Positions 34,750 to 49,760 of a stretch of 64,000 bases of DNA are shown here, piece after piece; the first letter of the stretch is position 1; the number at the start of each line of letters is the position of its first letter. A model generated the notes under the pieces. It was given only the letters and a program-made list of their open reading frames with translations, did not search any database and was not told the DNA's origin. The position numbers were made by a program, and so were the translations under genes. Origin of the DNA: Sipunculus nudus (Eukaryota; Annelida; Sipuncula; Golfingiida; Sipunculidae); the NCBI GenBank assembly GCA_026874595.1, contig CM049318.1, forward strand, positions 383,241-447,240, read 5' to 3'.

Positions 34750-37700
34750 CATATTTTACCAAGCAGAGTGTTTCGGCCTACTTGACTGATATGCGGATTT
34801 TTAGTTGATTCTGCCATGTTGAAACGAACAGTTCTTTTCGGCCGCATTGATGGATAATATGCGTATAAACAGGTGTATGTATGAAGGTCGAATTTCGAAC
34901 TCATATTTTACCAAGCAGCGTATTTTGACCTTCTTGCCTGAAATGCGGAGTTTTAGTTGATTCTGTAATGTTGACCCGAACAGCTCTTTTCAGCCGCATT
35001 GATGTATTATATTTGTATGAACTGGTGTATATACGAAGTTCGTATTTCGATCTCATATTTTACCAAGCAGCGTGTTTTTGCCTACTGGCCTGATATCCGG
35101 AGTTTCAATTGATTCTGCAATTTTGACCCGAACAGCTCTTTTCGGCCGCATTGAAGTATTATCTTTGTATGAACAGGTGTATATAAGAAGTTCGCATTTC
35201 GATCTCATATTTGACCAAGCAGCGTGTTTTGGCTTACTGGCCTGATATGCGGAGTTTCAGTTGGTTCTGCCATATTGACCCGAACCTCTCTTTTCGGCAG
35301 AATGAATGAATAATATGCGTATTATCAGGTGTATATACGAAGGTCGAATTTCGATCTCATATTTTACCAAGCAGCTTGTTTTGGTCTATTGGTCCGATAT
35401 GCGTAGTTTCAGTTGACCCTGCAATGTTGAATCAAACAGCTCTTTTCGGCAACATGAATGTATAATATACGTATTATCAGGTGTATGTATGAAGGTCGAA
35501 TTTCGATCTCATATTTTACCAAGCAGCGTGTTTTGGTTTACTGGCCTGATATGCGGAGTTTCAGTTGATTCTGCCATGTTGACCGGAACAGCTCTTATCA
35601 GCCGCATTGATGTATAATATGCGTATAAACAGTTGTATATACGAAGTTCGAATTTCCATCTCATATTTTACCAAGCAGCTTGTTTAATCCTACTGGTCTG
35701 ATATTCGGAGTTTCAGCTGATTCTGCAATGTTGACCCGAACATCCCTTTTCGGCTGCATTGATGTATAATAGGCGTATAAACAGGTGTATATACGAAGTT
35801 TAATTTTCCATCTCATATTTTACCAAGCAGCTTGTTTAATCCTACTGGTCTGATATTCGGAGTTTCAGTTGATTCTGCAATTTCGACCCGAACAGCTCTT
35901 TTCGGCATCATGAATGTATAATATGCGTATAAAAAGGTGTATATACGAAGTTCGAATTTCGATATCATATTTTTCCAAGCGGCGTGTTTTGGCCTTTTGG
36001 CCTGATATGCGGAGATTCAGTTGATTCTGCCACAATGATCGGTACAGCTCTTTTCGGCTGCATTGATGTATAATATGCGTATAAGAAGGTGTATATACGA
36101 AGTTCGAATTTCCATCCCATATTTTACCAAGCAGCCTATTTAAGTCTACTGACTGATATTCGGAGTTTCAGCTGATTCTGCAATGTTGACCCGAACAGCT
36201 CTTTTTCGGCAGCATTGATGTATAATATGCATATAACAGGTGTATATACGAAGTTTAAATTTCCATCTCATATTTTACCAAGCAGCTTGTTCTGGCCTAC
36301 TGGCCTGATATGCGGAGTTTCAGTTGATTCTGCAATTTTGACCCAAAAAGCTCTTTTCCGCAGCATGAATGTATAACATGCGTATTAACAGGTGTATATA
36401 CGAAGGTCGAATTTCGATCTCATATTTTACCAAGCAGCGTGTTTTTGCCTAATGCCTGATATGCGGAGTTTCAGGTGATTCTGCATGTTGACCCAAACAG
36501 TTCTTTTCGGCCGCATTGAATTATATTATGCGTATAAGCTGGTGTATATAGGAAGTTCGAATTTCGATCTCATATTTTACCAAGCAGCTTGTTTTGGCCT
36601 ATTGGTCCGATATGCGTAGTTTCAGTTGACCCTGCAATGTTGACTCGAACATCTCTTTTCGGCAACATGAATGTATAATATACGTATTATCAGGTGTATG
36701 TATGAAGGTCGAATTTCGATCTCATATTTTACCAAGCAGCGTGTTTTGGTTTACTGGCCTGATATGCAGAGTTTCAGTTGATTTTGCAATGTTGACCAGA
36801 ACAGCTCTTTTCCGCCGCATTGATGTATAGGATGCGTATAAACAGGTAAATTAACGAAGTTCGAATTTCGATCTCATATTTTACCAAGCAGCGTGTTTTG
36901 GCCTACTGGCCTGATATGCGGAGTTTCAGTTGGTTCTGCCATATTGACCGGAACATCTCTTTTCGGCAGAATGAATGAATAATATGCGTATTATCAGGTG
37001 TATATACGAAGGTCGAATTTCGATCTCATATTTTACCAAGCAGCTTGTTTTGGTCTATTGGTCCGATATGCGTAGTTTCAGTTGACCCTGCAATGTTGAA
37101 TCAAACAGCTCTTTTCGGCAACATGAATGTATAATATACGTATTATCATGTGTATGTATGAAGGTCGAATTTCGATCTCATATTTTACCAAGCAGGGTGT
37201 TTTGGTTTACTGGTCTGATATTCGGAGTTTCAGTTGATTCTGCCATGTTGACCGGAACAGCTCTTATCAGCCGCATTTATGGATAATATGCGTATAAACA
37301 GTTGTATATACGAAGTTCGAATTTCCATCTCATATTTTACCAAGCAGCTTGTTTAATCCTACTGGTCTGATATTCGGAGTTTTCAGCTGATTCTGCAATG
37401 TTGACCCGAACTTCCCTTTTCGGGTGCATTGATGTATAATAGGCGTATAAACAGGTGTATATACGAAGTTTAATTTTCCATCTTATATTTTACCAAGCAG
37501 CTTGTTTAATCCTACTGGTCTGATATTCGGAGTTTCAGTTGATTCTTCAATTTCGACCCGAACAGCTCTTTTCGGCAGCATGAATGTATAATATGCGTAT
37601 AAAAAGGTGTATATACGAAGTTCGAATTTCGATATCATATTTTTCCAAGCGGCGTGTTTTGGCCTTTTGGCCTGATATGCGGAGATTCAGTTGATTCTGC

Positions 37701-40700
37701 CATAATGATCGGCACAGCTCTTTTCGGCTGCATTGATGTATAATATGCGTATAAACAGGTGTATATACGAAGTTTAAATTTCGATCTCATATTTTACCAA
37801 GCAGCGTGTTTTGGCCTACTGGCCTGATATGCGGAGTTTCAGTTGATTCTGCCATGTTGACCCGAACATTTCTTTTCGGCAGAATGAATGTATAATATGC
37901 GTATTACCAGGTGTATATACGAAGGTCGAATTTCGATCTCATATTTTACCAAGCAGCTTGATTTGGCCTACTGGTCTGATATGCGGAGTTTCGGTTGATT
38001 CTGCCATTTTGACAAGAACAGCTCTTTTCGGAAGCATTGATGTATAATATGCGTATAAACACGTGTATATACGAAGTTCGAATTTCGATCTCATATTTTA
38101 CCAAGCAGAGTGTTTCGGCCTACTGGACTGATATGCGGAGTTTTAGTTAATTCTGCCATGTTGAAACGAACAGTTCTTTTCGGCCGCATTGATGGATAAT
38201 ATGCGTATAAACAGGTGTATATACGAAGTTCGAATTTCGATCTCATATTTTACCAAGCAGAGTGTTTCGGCCTACTGGACTGATATGCGGAGTTTTAGTT
38301 AATTCTGCCATGTTGAAACGAACAGTTCTTTTCGGCCGCATTGATGGATAATATGCGTATAAACAGGTGTATATACAAAGTTTAAATTTCGATCTCATAT
38401 TTTACCAAGCAGCGTGTTTTGGCCTACTGGCCTGAAATGCAGGGTTTTAGTTGATTCTGTAATGTTGTCCCGAACAGCTCTTTTCGGCCGCATTGATGTA
38501 TTATATTTGTATGAACTGGTGTATATACAAAGTTCGTATTTCAATCTCATATTTCCCAAGCAGCTTGTTTAAGTCTACAAGTATGATATTCGGAGTTTCA
38601 GCTGATTCTGCAATGTTGAAACGAACAGCTCTTTTCGGCAGCATTGATGTATAATATGCGTATAACAGGTGTATATACGAAGTTTAAATTTCCATCTCAT
38701 ATTTTACGAAGCAGCTTGTTCTGGCCTACTGGCCTGATATGCGGAGTTTCAGTTGATTCTGCAATTTTGACCCGAAAAGCTCTTTTCCGCAGCATAAATG
38801 TATAACATGCGTATTAACAGGTGTATATACGAAGGTCGAATTTCGATCTCATATTTTACCAAGCAGCGTGTTTTTGCCTAATGCCTGATATACGGAGTTT
38901 CAGGTGATTCTGCATGTTGACCCAAACAGCTCTTTTCGGCAGCATTGATGTATAATATGCGTATAACAGGTGTATATAAGAAGTTTAAATTTCCATCTCA
39001 TATTTTACCAAGCAGCGTGTTTTGGCCTACTGGCCTGAAATGCGGAGTTTTAGTTGATTCTGTAATGTTGTCCCGAACAGCTCCTTTCGTCCGCATTGAT
39101 GTATTATATTTGTATGAACTGGTGTATATACAAAGTTCGTATTTCAATCTCATATTTTACCAAGCAGCCTGTTTAAGTCTACTGACTGATATTCGGAGTT
39201 TCAGCTGATACTGCAATGTTCACCCGAACAGCTCTTTTCGGCAGGATTGATGTATAATATGCGTATAAACAGGTGTATATACGAAGTTTAAATTTCGATC
39301 TCATATTTTACCAAGCAGCGTGTTTGGCCTACTGGCCTGAAATGCGGAGTTTTAGTTGATTCTGTAATGTTGTCCCGAACAGCTCTTTTCGGCCGCATTG
39401 ATTTATTATATTTGTATGAACTGGTGTATATACGAAGTTCGTATTTCAATCTCATATTTTACCAAGCAGCTTGTTTAAGTCTACAAGTCTGATATTCGGA
39501 GTTTCAGCTGATTCTGCAATGTTGACCCGAACAGCTCTTTTCGGCAGCATTGATGTATAATATGCGTATAACTGGTGTATATAAGAAGTTTAAATTTCCA
39601 TCTCATATTTTACCAAGCAGCGTGTTTTGGCCTACTGGCCTGAAATGCGGAGTTTTAGTTGATTCTGTAATGTTGTCCCGAACAGCTCCTTTCGGCCGCA
39701 TTGATGTATTATATTTGTATGAACTGGTGTATATACAAAGTTCGTATCTCAATCTCATATTTTACCAAGCAGCCTGTTTAAGTCTACTGACTGATATTCG
39801 GAGTTTCAGTTGATTCTGCAATGTTGACCCGAACAGCTCTTTTCGGCAGCATTGATGTATAATATGCGTATAACAGGTGTATATACGAAGTTTAAATTTC
39901 CATCTCATATTTTACCAAGCAGCTTGTTTTGGCCTACTGGCCTGATATGCGGAGTTTCAGTTGATTCTGCAATTTCGACCCGAACAGCTCTCTTCGGCAG
40001 CATGAATGTATAATATGCGTATAAAAAGGTGTATATACGAAGTTCGAATTTCGATATCATCTTTTTCCAAGCGGCGTGTTTTGGCCTTTTGGCCTGATAT
40101 GCGGAGATTCAGTTGATTCTGCCATAATGGTCGGCACAGTTCTTTTCGGCTGCATTGATGTATAATATGCGTATAAACAGGTGTATATAAGAAGTTTAAA
40201 TTTCCATCTCATATTTTACCAAGCAGCGTGTTTTGGCCTACTGGCCTGAAATGCGGAGTTTTAGTTGATTCTGTAATGTTGTCCCGAACAGCTCTTTTCG
40301 GCCGCATTGATGTATTATATTTGTATGAACTGGTGTATATACAAAGTTCGTATTTCAATCTCATATTTTACCAAGCAGCTTGTTTAAGTCTACAAGTCTG
40401 ATATTCGGATTTTCAGCTGATTCTGCAATGTTGACCCGAACAGCTCTTTTCGGCAGCATTGATATATAATATGCGTATAACAGGTGTATATACGAAGTTT
40501 AAATTTCCATCTCATATTTTACCAAGCAGCTTGTTCTGGCCTACTGGCCTGATTTGCGGAGTTTCAGTTTATTCTGCAATTTTGACCCGAAAAGCTCTTT
40601 TCCGCAGCATGAATGTATAACATGCGTATTAACAGGTGTATATACGAAGGTCGAATTTCGATCTCATATTTTACCAAGCAGCGTGTTTTTGCCTATTGCC

Positions 40701-41294
40701 TGATATGCGGAGTTTCAGGTGATTCTGCATGTTGACCCGAACATTTCTTTTCGGCAGAATGAATGTATAATATGCGTATTACCAGGTGTATATACGAAGT
40801 TCGTATTTCGATCTCATATTTTACCAAGCAGCGTGTTTTGGCCTACTGGCCTGATATGCGGAGTTTCAGTTGATTCTGCCATGTTGACCCGAAAATTTCT
40901 TTTCGGCAGAATGAATGTATAATATGCGTATAAACAGGTGTATATAGGAAGTTCGAATTTCGATCTCATATTTTTCCAAGCAGCGTGTTTTGGCCTACTG
41001 GACTGATATGCGGATTTTTAGTTGATTCTGCCATGTTGAAACGAACAGTTCTTTTCGGCCGCATTGATGGATAATATGCGTATAAACAGGTGTATGTATG
41101 AAGGTCGAATTTCGAACTCATATTTTACCAAGCAGCGTGTTTTGACCTACTTGCCTGAAATGCGGAGTTTTAGTTGATTCTGTAATGTTGACCCGAACAG
41201 CTCTTTTCAGCCGCATTGATGTATTATATTTGTATGAACTGGTGTATATACGAAGCTCGTATTTCGATCTCATATTTTACCAAGCAGCGTGTTT
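34750..41294 (-). repeat. Large segmental copy A (about 6.5 kb)
   Basis: This segment matches 43,370-49,760 (copy B). The offset is 8,620 bp at its left end (AAGCAGAGTG 34,761 to 43,381) and 8,467 bp after about 37,840 (38,945 to 47,412, 39,550 to 48,017, 40,719 to 49,186). The change of offset is one monomer: A keeps a P-type tail and a following head at about 37,685-37,836 that B lacks. The match ends near 41,294, where A reads TTTTTGCCTAATGCC and B reads TTTTGGCCTACTGG. Copy A retains the inferred ancestral arrangement. Confidence 0.87.
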
Positions 41295-42040
41295 TTGCCT
41301 AATGCCTGATATGCGGAGTTTCAGGTGATTCTGCATGTTGACCCAAACAGTTCTTTTCGGCCGCATTGAATTATATTAAGCGTATAAGCTGGTGTATATA
41401 GGAAGTTCGAATTTCGATCTCATATTTTACCAAGCAGCTTGTTTTGGCCTATTGGTCCGATATGCGTAGTTTCAGTTGACCCTGCAATGTTGACTCGAAC
41501 ATCTCTTTTCGGCAACATGAATGTATAATATACGTATTATCAGGTGTATGTATGAAGGTCGAATTTCGATCTCATATTTTACCAAGCAGCGTGTTTTGGT
41601 TTACTGGCCTGATATGCAGAGTTTCCGTTGATTTTGCAATGTTGACCAGAACAGCTCTTTTCCGCCGCATTGATGTATAGTATGCGTATAAACAGGCAAA
41701 TTAACGAAGTTCGAATTTCGATCTCATATTTTACCAAGCAGCTTGTTTTGGCCTACTGGCCTGATATGCGGAGTTTCAGTTGGTTCTGCCATATTGACCC
41801 GAACATCTCTTTTCGGCAGAATGAATGAATAATATGCGTATTATCAGGTGTATATACGAAGGTCGAATTTCGATCTCATATTTTACCAAGCAGCTTGTTT
41901 TGGCCTATTGGTCAGATATGCGTAGTTTCAGTTGACCCTGCAATGTTGAATCAAACAGCTCTTTTCGGCAACATGAATGTATAATAAGCGTATTATCAGG
42001 TGTATGTATGAAGGTCGAATTTCAATCTCATATTTTACCA
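41281..42040 (-). repeat. Copy of 36,431-37,190 (offset 4,850 bp)
   Basis: The order TTTTTGCCTAATGCCTG, GAATTATATTA, GTTGACTCGAACATC, TTTTGCAATGTTGACCAG and AAATTAACGAAGTTCG seen at 36,431-37,190 recurs here with a 4,850-bp offset. Together with the next piece (42,094-42,785, copied from 33,921-34,612) it shows that the space between copies A and B was filled from two different donors. Confidence 0.78.
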
Positions 42041-43369
42041 AGCAGCGTGTTTTGGTTTACTGGCCTGATATGCGGAGTTTCAGTTGATTCTGCCATGTTG
42101 ACCGGAACAGCTCTTATCGGTCGCATTTATGGATAATATGTGTGTAAACAGATGTATATACGAAGTTCGAATTTCGATCTCATATTTTACCAAGCAGCTT
42201 GTTTTGGCCTACTGGTCTGATATTCGGAGTTTCAGCTGATTCTGCAATGTTGACCCGAACAGCCCTTTTCGGCAGCATGAATGTATAATATGCGTATAAA
42301 AAGGTGTATATACGAATTTCGATATCATATTTTTCCAAGCGGCGTGTTTTGGCCTTTTGGCCTGATATGCGGAGATTCAGTTGATTCTGCCATAATGATC
42401 GGCACAGCTCTTTTCGGCTGCATTGATGCATAATATGCGTATAAACAGGTGTATATACGAAGTTTAAATTTCGATCTCATATTTTACCAAGCAGCGTGTT
42501 TTGGCCTACTGGCCTGAAATGCGGAGTTTTAGTTGATTCTGTAATGTTGTCCCGAACAGCTCTTTTCGGCCGCATTGATGTATTATATTTGTATGAACTG
42601 GTGTATATACAAAGTTCGTATTTCAATCTCATATTTTACCAAGCAGCTTGTTTAAGTCTACAAGTCTGATATTCGGAGTTTCAGCTGATTCTGCAATGTT
42701 GACCTGAACAGCTCTTTTCGGCAGCATTGATGCGTATAACAGGTGTATATACGAAGTTTAAATTTCCATCTCTTATTTTACCAAGCAGCGTGTTTTGGCC
42801 TACTGGCCTGAAATGCGGAGTTTTAGTTGATTCTGTAATGTTGTCCCGAACAGCTCTTTTCGGCCGCATGAATGTATAACATGCGTATTAACAGGTGTAT
42901 ATACGAAGGTCGAATTTCGATCTCATATTTTACCAAGCAGCGTGTTTTTGCCTAATGACTGATATGCGGAGTTTCAGGTGATTCTGCATGTTGACCCAAA
43001 CAGTTCTTTTCGGCCGCATTGAATTATATTATGCGTATAAGCTGGTGTATATAGGAAGTTCGAATTTCGATCTCATATTTTACCAAGCAGCTTGTTTTGG
43101 CCTACTGGTCTGATATTCGGAGTTTCAGCTGATTCTGCAATGTTGACCCGAACAGCCCTTTTCGGCAGCATGAATGTATAATATGCGTATAAAAAGGTGT
43201 ATATACGAATTTCGATATCATATTTTCCAAGCGGCGTGTTTTGGCCTTTTGGCCTGATATGCGGAGATTCAGTTGATTCTGCCATAATGATCGGCACAGC
43301 TCTTTTCGGCTGCATTGATGTATAATATGCGTATTAACAGGTGTATATACGAAGTTCGAATTTCCATCT

Positions 43370-46300
43370 CATATTTTACCAAGCAGAGTGTTTCGGCCTA
43401 CTTGACTGATATGCGGATTTTTAGTTGATTCTGCCATGTTGAAACGAACAGTTCTTTTCGGCCGCATTGATGGATAATATGCGTATAAACAGGTGTATGT
43501 ATGAAGGTCGAATTTCGAACTCATATTTTACCAAGCAGCGTATTTTGACCTACTTGCCTGAAATGTGGAGTTTTAGTTGATTCTGTAATGTTGACCCGCA
43601 CAGCTCTTTTCAGCCGCATTGATGTATTATATTTGTATGAACTGGTGTATATACGAAGTTCGTATTTCGATCTCATATTTTACCAAGCAGCGTGTTTTGG
43701 CCTACTGGCCTGATATCCGGAGTTTCAATTGATTCTGCAATTTTGACCCGAACAGCTCTTTTCGGCCGCATTGAAGTATTATCTTTGTATGAACAGGTGT
43801 ATATAAGAAGTTCGCATTTCGATCTCATATTTGACCAAGCAGCGTGTTTTGGCTTACTGGCCTGATATGCGGAGTTTCAGTTGGTTCTGCCATATTGACC
43901 CGAACCTCTCTTTTCGGCAGAATGAATGAATAATATGCGTATTATCAGGTGTATATACGAAGGTCGAATTTCGATCTCATATTTTACCAAGCAGCTTGTT
44001 TTGGTCTATTGGTCCGATATGCGTAGTTTCAGTTGACCCTGCAATGTTGAATCAAACAGCTCTTTTCGGCAACATGAATGTATAATATACGTATTATCAG
44101 GTGTATGTATGAAGGTCGAATTTCGATCTCATATTTTACCAAGCAGCGTGTTTTGGTTTACTGGCCTGATATGCGGAGTTTCAGTTGATTCTGCCATGTT
44201 GACCGGAACAGCTCTTATCAGCCGCATTGATGTATAATATGCGTATAAACAGTTGTATATACGAATTTCGAATTTCCATCTCATATTTTACCAAGCAGCC
44301 TGTTTAATCCTACTGGTCTGATATTCGGAGTTTCAGCTGATTCTGCAATGTTGACCCGAACATCCCTTTTCGGCTGCATTGATGTATAATAGGCGTATAA
44401 ACAGGTGTATATACGAAGTTTAATTTTCCATCTCATATTTTACCAAGCAGCTTGTTTAATCCTACTGGTCTGATATTCGGAGTTTCAGTTGATTCTGCAA
44501 TTTCGACCCGAACAGCTCTTTTCGGCATCATGAATGTATAATATGCGTATAAAAAGGTGTATATACGAAGTTCGAATTTCGATATCATATTTTTCCAAGC
44601 GGCGTGTTCTGGCCTTTTGGCCTGATATGCGGAGATTCAGTTGATTCTGCCATAATGATCGGCACAGCTCTTTTCGGCTGCATTGATGTATAATATGCGT
44701 ATAAACAGGTGTATATACGAAGTTCGAATTTCCATCCCATATTTTACCAAGCAGCCTGTTTAAGTCTACTGACTGATGTTCGGAGTTTCAGCTGATTCTG
44801 CAATGTTGACCCGAACAGCTCTTTTCGGCAGCATTGATGTATAATATGCATATAACAGGTGTATATACGAAGTTTAAATTTCCATCTCATATTTTACCAA
44901 GCAGCTTGTTCTGGCCTAATGGCCTGATATGCGGAGTTTCAGTTGATTCTGCAATTTTGACCCAAAGAGCTCTTTTCCGCAGCATGAATGTATAACATGC
45001 GTATTAACAGGTGTATATACGAAGGTCGAATTTCGATCTCATATTTTACCAAGCAGCGTGTTTTTGCCTAATGCCTGATATGCGGAGTTTCAGGTGATTC
45101 TGCATGTTGACCCAAACAGTTCTTTTCGGCCGCATTGAATTATATTATGCGTATAAGCTGGTGTATATAGGAAGTTCGAATTTCGATCTCATATTTTACC
45201 AAGCAGCTTGTTTTGGCCTATTGGTCCGATATGCGTAGTTTCAGTTGACCCTGCAATGTTGACTCGAACATCTCTTTTCGGCAACATGAATGTATAATAT
45301 ACGTATTATCAGGTGTATGTATGAAGGTCGAATTTCGATCTCATATTTTACCAAGCAGCGTGTTTTGGTTTACTGGCCTGATATGCAGAGTTTCAGTTGA
45401 TTTTGCAATGTTGACCAGAACAGCTCTTTTCCGCCGCATTGATGTATAGTATGCGTATAAACAGGTAAATTAACGAAGTTCGAATTTCGATCTCATATTT
45501 TACCAAGCAGCTTGTTTTGGCCTACTGGCCTGATATGCGGAGTTTCAGTTGGTTCTGCCATATTGACCCGAACATCTCTTTTCGGCAGAATGAATGAATA
45601 ATATGCGTATTATCAGGTGTATATACGAAGGTCGAATTTCGATCTCATATTTTACCAAGCAGCTTGTTTTGGTCTATTGGTCCGATATGCGTAGTTTCAG
45701 TTGACCCTGCAATGTTGAATCAAACAGCTCTTTTCGGCAACATGAATGTATAATATACGTATTATCAGGTGTATGTATGAAGGTCGAATTTCGATCTCAT
45801 ATTTTACCAAGCAGGGTGTTTTGGTTTACTGGTCTGATATTCGGAGTTTCAGTTGATTCTGCCATGTTGACCGGAACAGCTCTTATCAGCCGCATTTATG
45901 GATAATATGCGTATAAACAGTTGTATATACGAAGTTCGAATTTCCATCTCATATTTTACCAAGCAGCTTGTTTAATCCTACTGGTCTGATATTCGGAGTT
46001 TTCAGCTGATTCTGCAATGTTGACCCGAACTTCCCTTTTCGGGTGCATTGATGTATAATAGGCGTATAAACAGGTGTATATACGAAGTTTAATTTTCCAT
46101 CTTATATTTTACCAAGCAGCTTGTTTAATCCTACTGGTCTGATATTCGGAGTTTCAGTTGATTCTTCAATTTCGACCCGAACAGCTCTTTTCGGCAGCAT
46201 GAATGTATAATATGCGTATAAAAAGGTGTATATACGAAGTTCGAATTTCGATATCATATTTTTCCAAGCGGCGTGTTTTGGCCTTTTGGCCTGATATGCG

Positions 46301-49300
46301 GAGTTTCAGTTGATTCTGCCATGTTGACCCGAACATTTCTTTTCGGCAGAATAAATGTATAATATGCGTATTACCAGGTGTATATACGAAGGTCGAATTT
46401 CGATCTCATATTTTACCAAGCAGCTTGATTTGGCCTACTGGCCTGATATGCGGAGTTTCGGTTGATTCTGCCATTTTGACAAGAACAGCTCTTTTCGGAA
46501 GCATTGATGTATAATATGCGTATAAACACGTGTATATGCGAAGTTCGATTTTCGATCTCATATTTTACCAAGCAGAGTGTTTCGGCCTACTGGACTGATA
46601 TGCGGAGTTTTAGTTAATTCTGCCATGTTGAAACGAACAGTTCTTTTCGGCCGCATTGATGGATAATATGCGTATAAACAGGTGTATATACGAAGTTCGA
46701 ATTTCGATCTCATATTTTACCAAGCAGAGTGTTTCGGCCTACTGGACTGATATGCGGAGTTTTAGTTAATTCTGCCATGTTGAAACGAACAGTTCTTTTC
46801 GGCCGCATTGATGGATAATATGCGTATAAACAGGTGTATATACAAAGTTTAAATTTCGATCTCATATTTTACCAAGCAGCTTGTTTTGGCCTACTGGCCT
46901 GAAATGCAGGGTTTTAGTTGATTCTGTAATGTTGTCCCGAACAGCTCTTTTCGGCCGCATTGATGTATTATATTTGTATGAACTGGTGTATATACAAAGT
47001 TCGTATTTCAATCTCATATTTCCCAAGCAGCTTGTTTAAGTCTACAAGTCTGATATTCGGAGTTTCAGCTGATTCTGCAATGTTGAAACGAACAGCTCTT
47101 TTCGGCAGCATTGATGTATAATATGCGTATAACAGGTGTATATACGAAGTTTAAATTTCCATCTCATATTTTACGAAGCAGCTTGTTCTGGCCTACTGGC
47201 CTGATATGCGGAGTTTCAGTTGATTCTGCAATTTTGACCCGAAAAGCTCTTTTCCGCAGCATAAATGTATAACATGCGTATTAACAGGTGTATATACGAA
47301 GGTCGAATTTCGATCTCATATTTTACCAAGCAGCGTGTTTTTGCCTAATGCCTGATATACGGAGTTTCAGGTGATTCTGCATGTTGACCCAAACAGCTCT
47401 TTTCGGCAGCATTGATGTATAATATGCGTATAACAGGTGTATATAAGAAGTTTAAATTTCCATCTCATATTTTACCAAGCAGCGTGTTTTGGCCTACTGG
47501 CCTGAAATGCGGAGTTTTAGTTGATTCTGTAATGTTGTCCCGAACAGCTCCTTTCGGCCGCATTGATGTATTATATTTGTATGAACTGGTGTATATACAA
47601 AGTTCGTATTTCAATCTCATATTTTACCAAGCAGCCTGTTTAAGTCTACTGACTGATATTCGGAGTTTCAGCTGATACTGCAATGTTCACCCGAACAGCT
47701 CTTTTCGGCAGCATTGATGTATAATATGCGTATAAACAGGTGTATATACGAAGTTTAAATTTCGATCTCATATTTTACCAAGCAGCGTGTTTGGCCTACT
47801 GGCCTGAAATGCGGAGTTTTAGTTGATTCTGTAATGTTGTCCCGAACAGCTCTTTTCGGCCGCATTGATTTATTATATTTGTATGAACTGGTGTATATAC
47901 GAAGTTCGTATTTCAATCTCATATTTTACCAAGCAGCTTGTTTAAGTCTACAAGTCTGATATTCGGAGTTTCAGCTGATTCTGCAATGTTGACCCGAACA
48001 GCTCTTTTCGGCAGCATTGATGTATAATATGCGTATAACAGGTGTATATAAGAAGTTTAAATTTCCATCTCATATTTTACCAAGCAGCGTGTTTTGGCCT
48101 ACTGGCCTGAAATGCGGAGTTTTAGTTGATTCTGTAATGTTGTCCCGAACAGCTCCTTTCGGCCGCATTGATGTATTATATTTGAATGAACTGGTGTATA
48201 TACAAAGTTCGTATCTCAATCTCATATTTTACCAAGCAGCCTGTTTAAGTCTACTGACTGATATTCGGAGTTTCAGTTGATTCTGCAATGTTGACCCGAA
48301 CAGCTCTTTTCGGCAGCATTGATGTATAATATGCGTATAACAGGTGTATATACGAAGTTTAAATTTCCATCTTATATTTTACCAAGCAGCTTGTTTTGGC
48401 CTACTGGCCTGATATGCGGAGTTTCAGTTGATTCTGCAATTTCGACCCGAACAGCTCTTTTCGGCAGCATGAATGTAAAATATGCGTATAAAAAGGTGTA
48501 TATACGAAGTTCGAATTTCGATATCATCTTTTTCCAAGCGGCGTGTTTTGGCCTTTTGGCCTGATATGCGGAGATTCAGTTGATTCTGCCATAATGGTCG
48601 GCACAGTTCTTTTCGGCTGCATTGATGTATAATATGCGTATACACAGGTGTATATAAGAAGTTTAAATTTCCATCTCATATTTTACCAAGCAGCGTGTTT
48701 TGGCCTACTGGCCTGAAATGCGGAGTTTTAGTTGATTCTGTAATGTTTTCCCGAACAGCTCTTTTCGGCCGCATTGATGTTTTATATTTGTATGAACTGG
48801 TGTATATACGAAGTTCGTATTTCAATCTCATATTTTACCAAGCAGCTTGTTTAAGTCTACAAGTCTGATATTCGGATTTTCAGCTGATTCTGCAATGTTG
48901 ACCCGAACAGCTCTTTTCGGCAGCATTGATGTATAATATGCGTATAACAGGTGTATATACGAAGTTTAAATTTCCATCTCATATTTTACCAAGCAGCTTG
49001 TTCTGGCCTACTGGCCTGATTTGCGGAGTTTCAGTTTATTCTGCAATTTTGACCCGAAAAGCTCTTTTCCGCAGCATGAATGTATAACATGCATATTAAC
49101 AGGTGTATATACGAAGGTCGAATTTCGATCTCATATTTTACCAAGCAGCGTGTTTTTGCCTATTGCCTGATATGCGGAGTTTCAGGTGATTCTGCATGTT
49201 GACCCGAACATTTCTTTTCGGCAGAATGAATGTATAATATGCGTATTACCAGGTGTATATACGAAGTTCGTATTTCGATCTCATATTTTACCAAGCAGCG

Positions 49301-49760
49301 TGTTTTGGCCTACTGGCCTGATATGCGGAGTTTCAGTTGATTCTGCCATGTTGACCCGAAAATTTCTTTTCGGCAGAATGAATGTATAATATGCGTATAA
49401 ACAGGTGTATATAGGAAGTTCGAATTTCGATCTCATATTTTTCCAAGCAGCGTGTTTTGGCCTACTGGACTGATATGCGGATTTTTAGTTGATTCTGCCA
49501 TGTTGAAACGAACAGTTCTTTTCGGCCGCATTGATGGATAATATGCGTATAAACAGGTGTATGTATGAAGGTCGAATTTCGAACTCATATTTTACCAAGC
49601 AGCGTGTTTTGACCTACTTGCCTGAAATGCGGAGTTTTAGTTGATTCTGTAATGTTGACCCGAACAGCTCTTTTCAGCCGCATTGATGTATTATATTTGT
49701 ATGAACTGTTGTATATACGAAGCTCGTATTTCGATCTCATATTTTACCAAGCAGCGTGTT
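43370..49760 (-). repeat. Large segmental copy B (about 6.4 kb)
   Basis: This is a close copy of A (offset 8,620 then 8,467). It also matches C at a constant offset of 12,385 bp, and that second match starts earlier, near 42,750. At 46,290-46,303 B has a chimeric monomer: the head is P-type (GGCCTTTTGGCCTGATATG) but it continues GGAGTTTCAGTTG and not GGAGATTCAG. That is what loss of one 152-bp unit by in-register exchange would leave. Confidence 0.87.
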
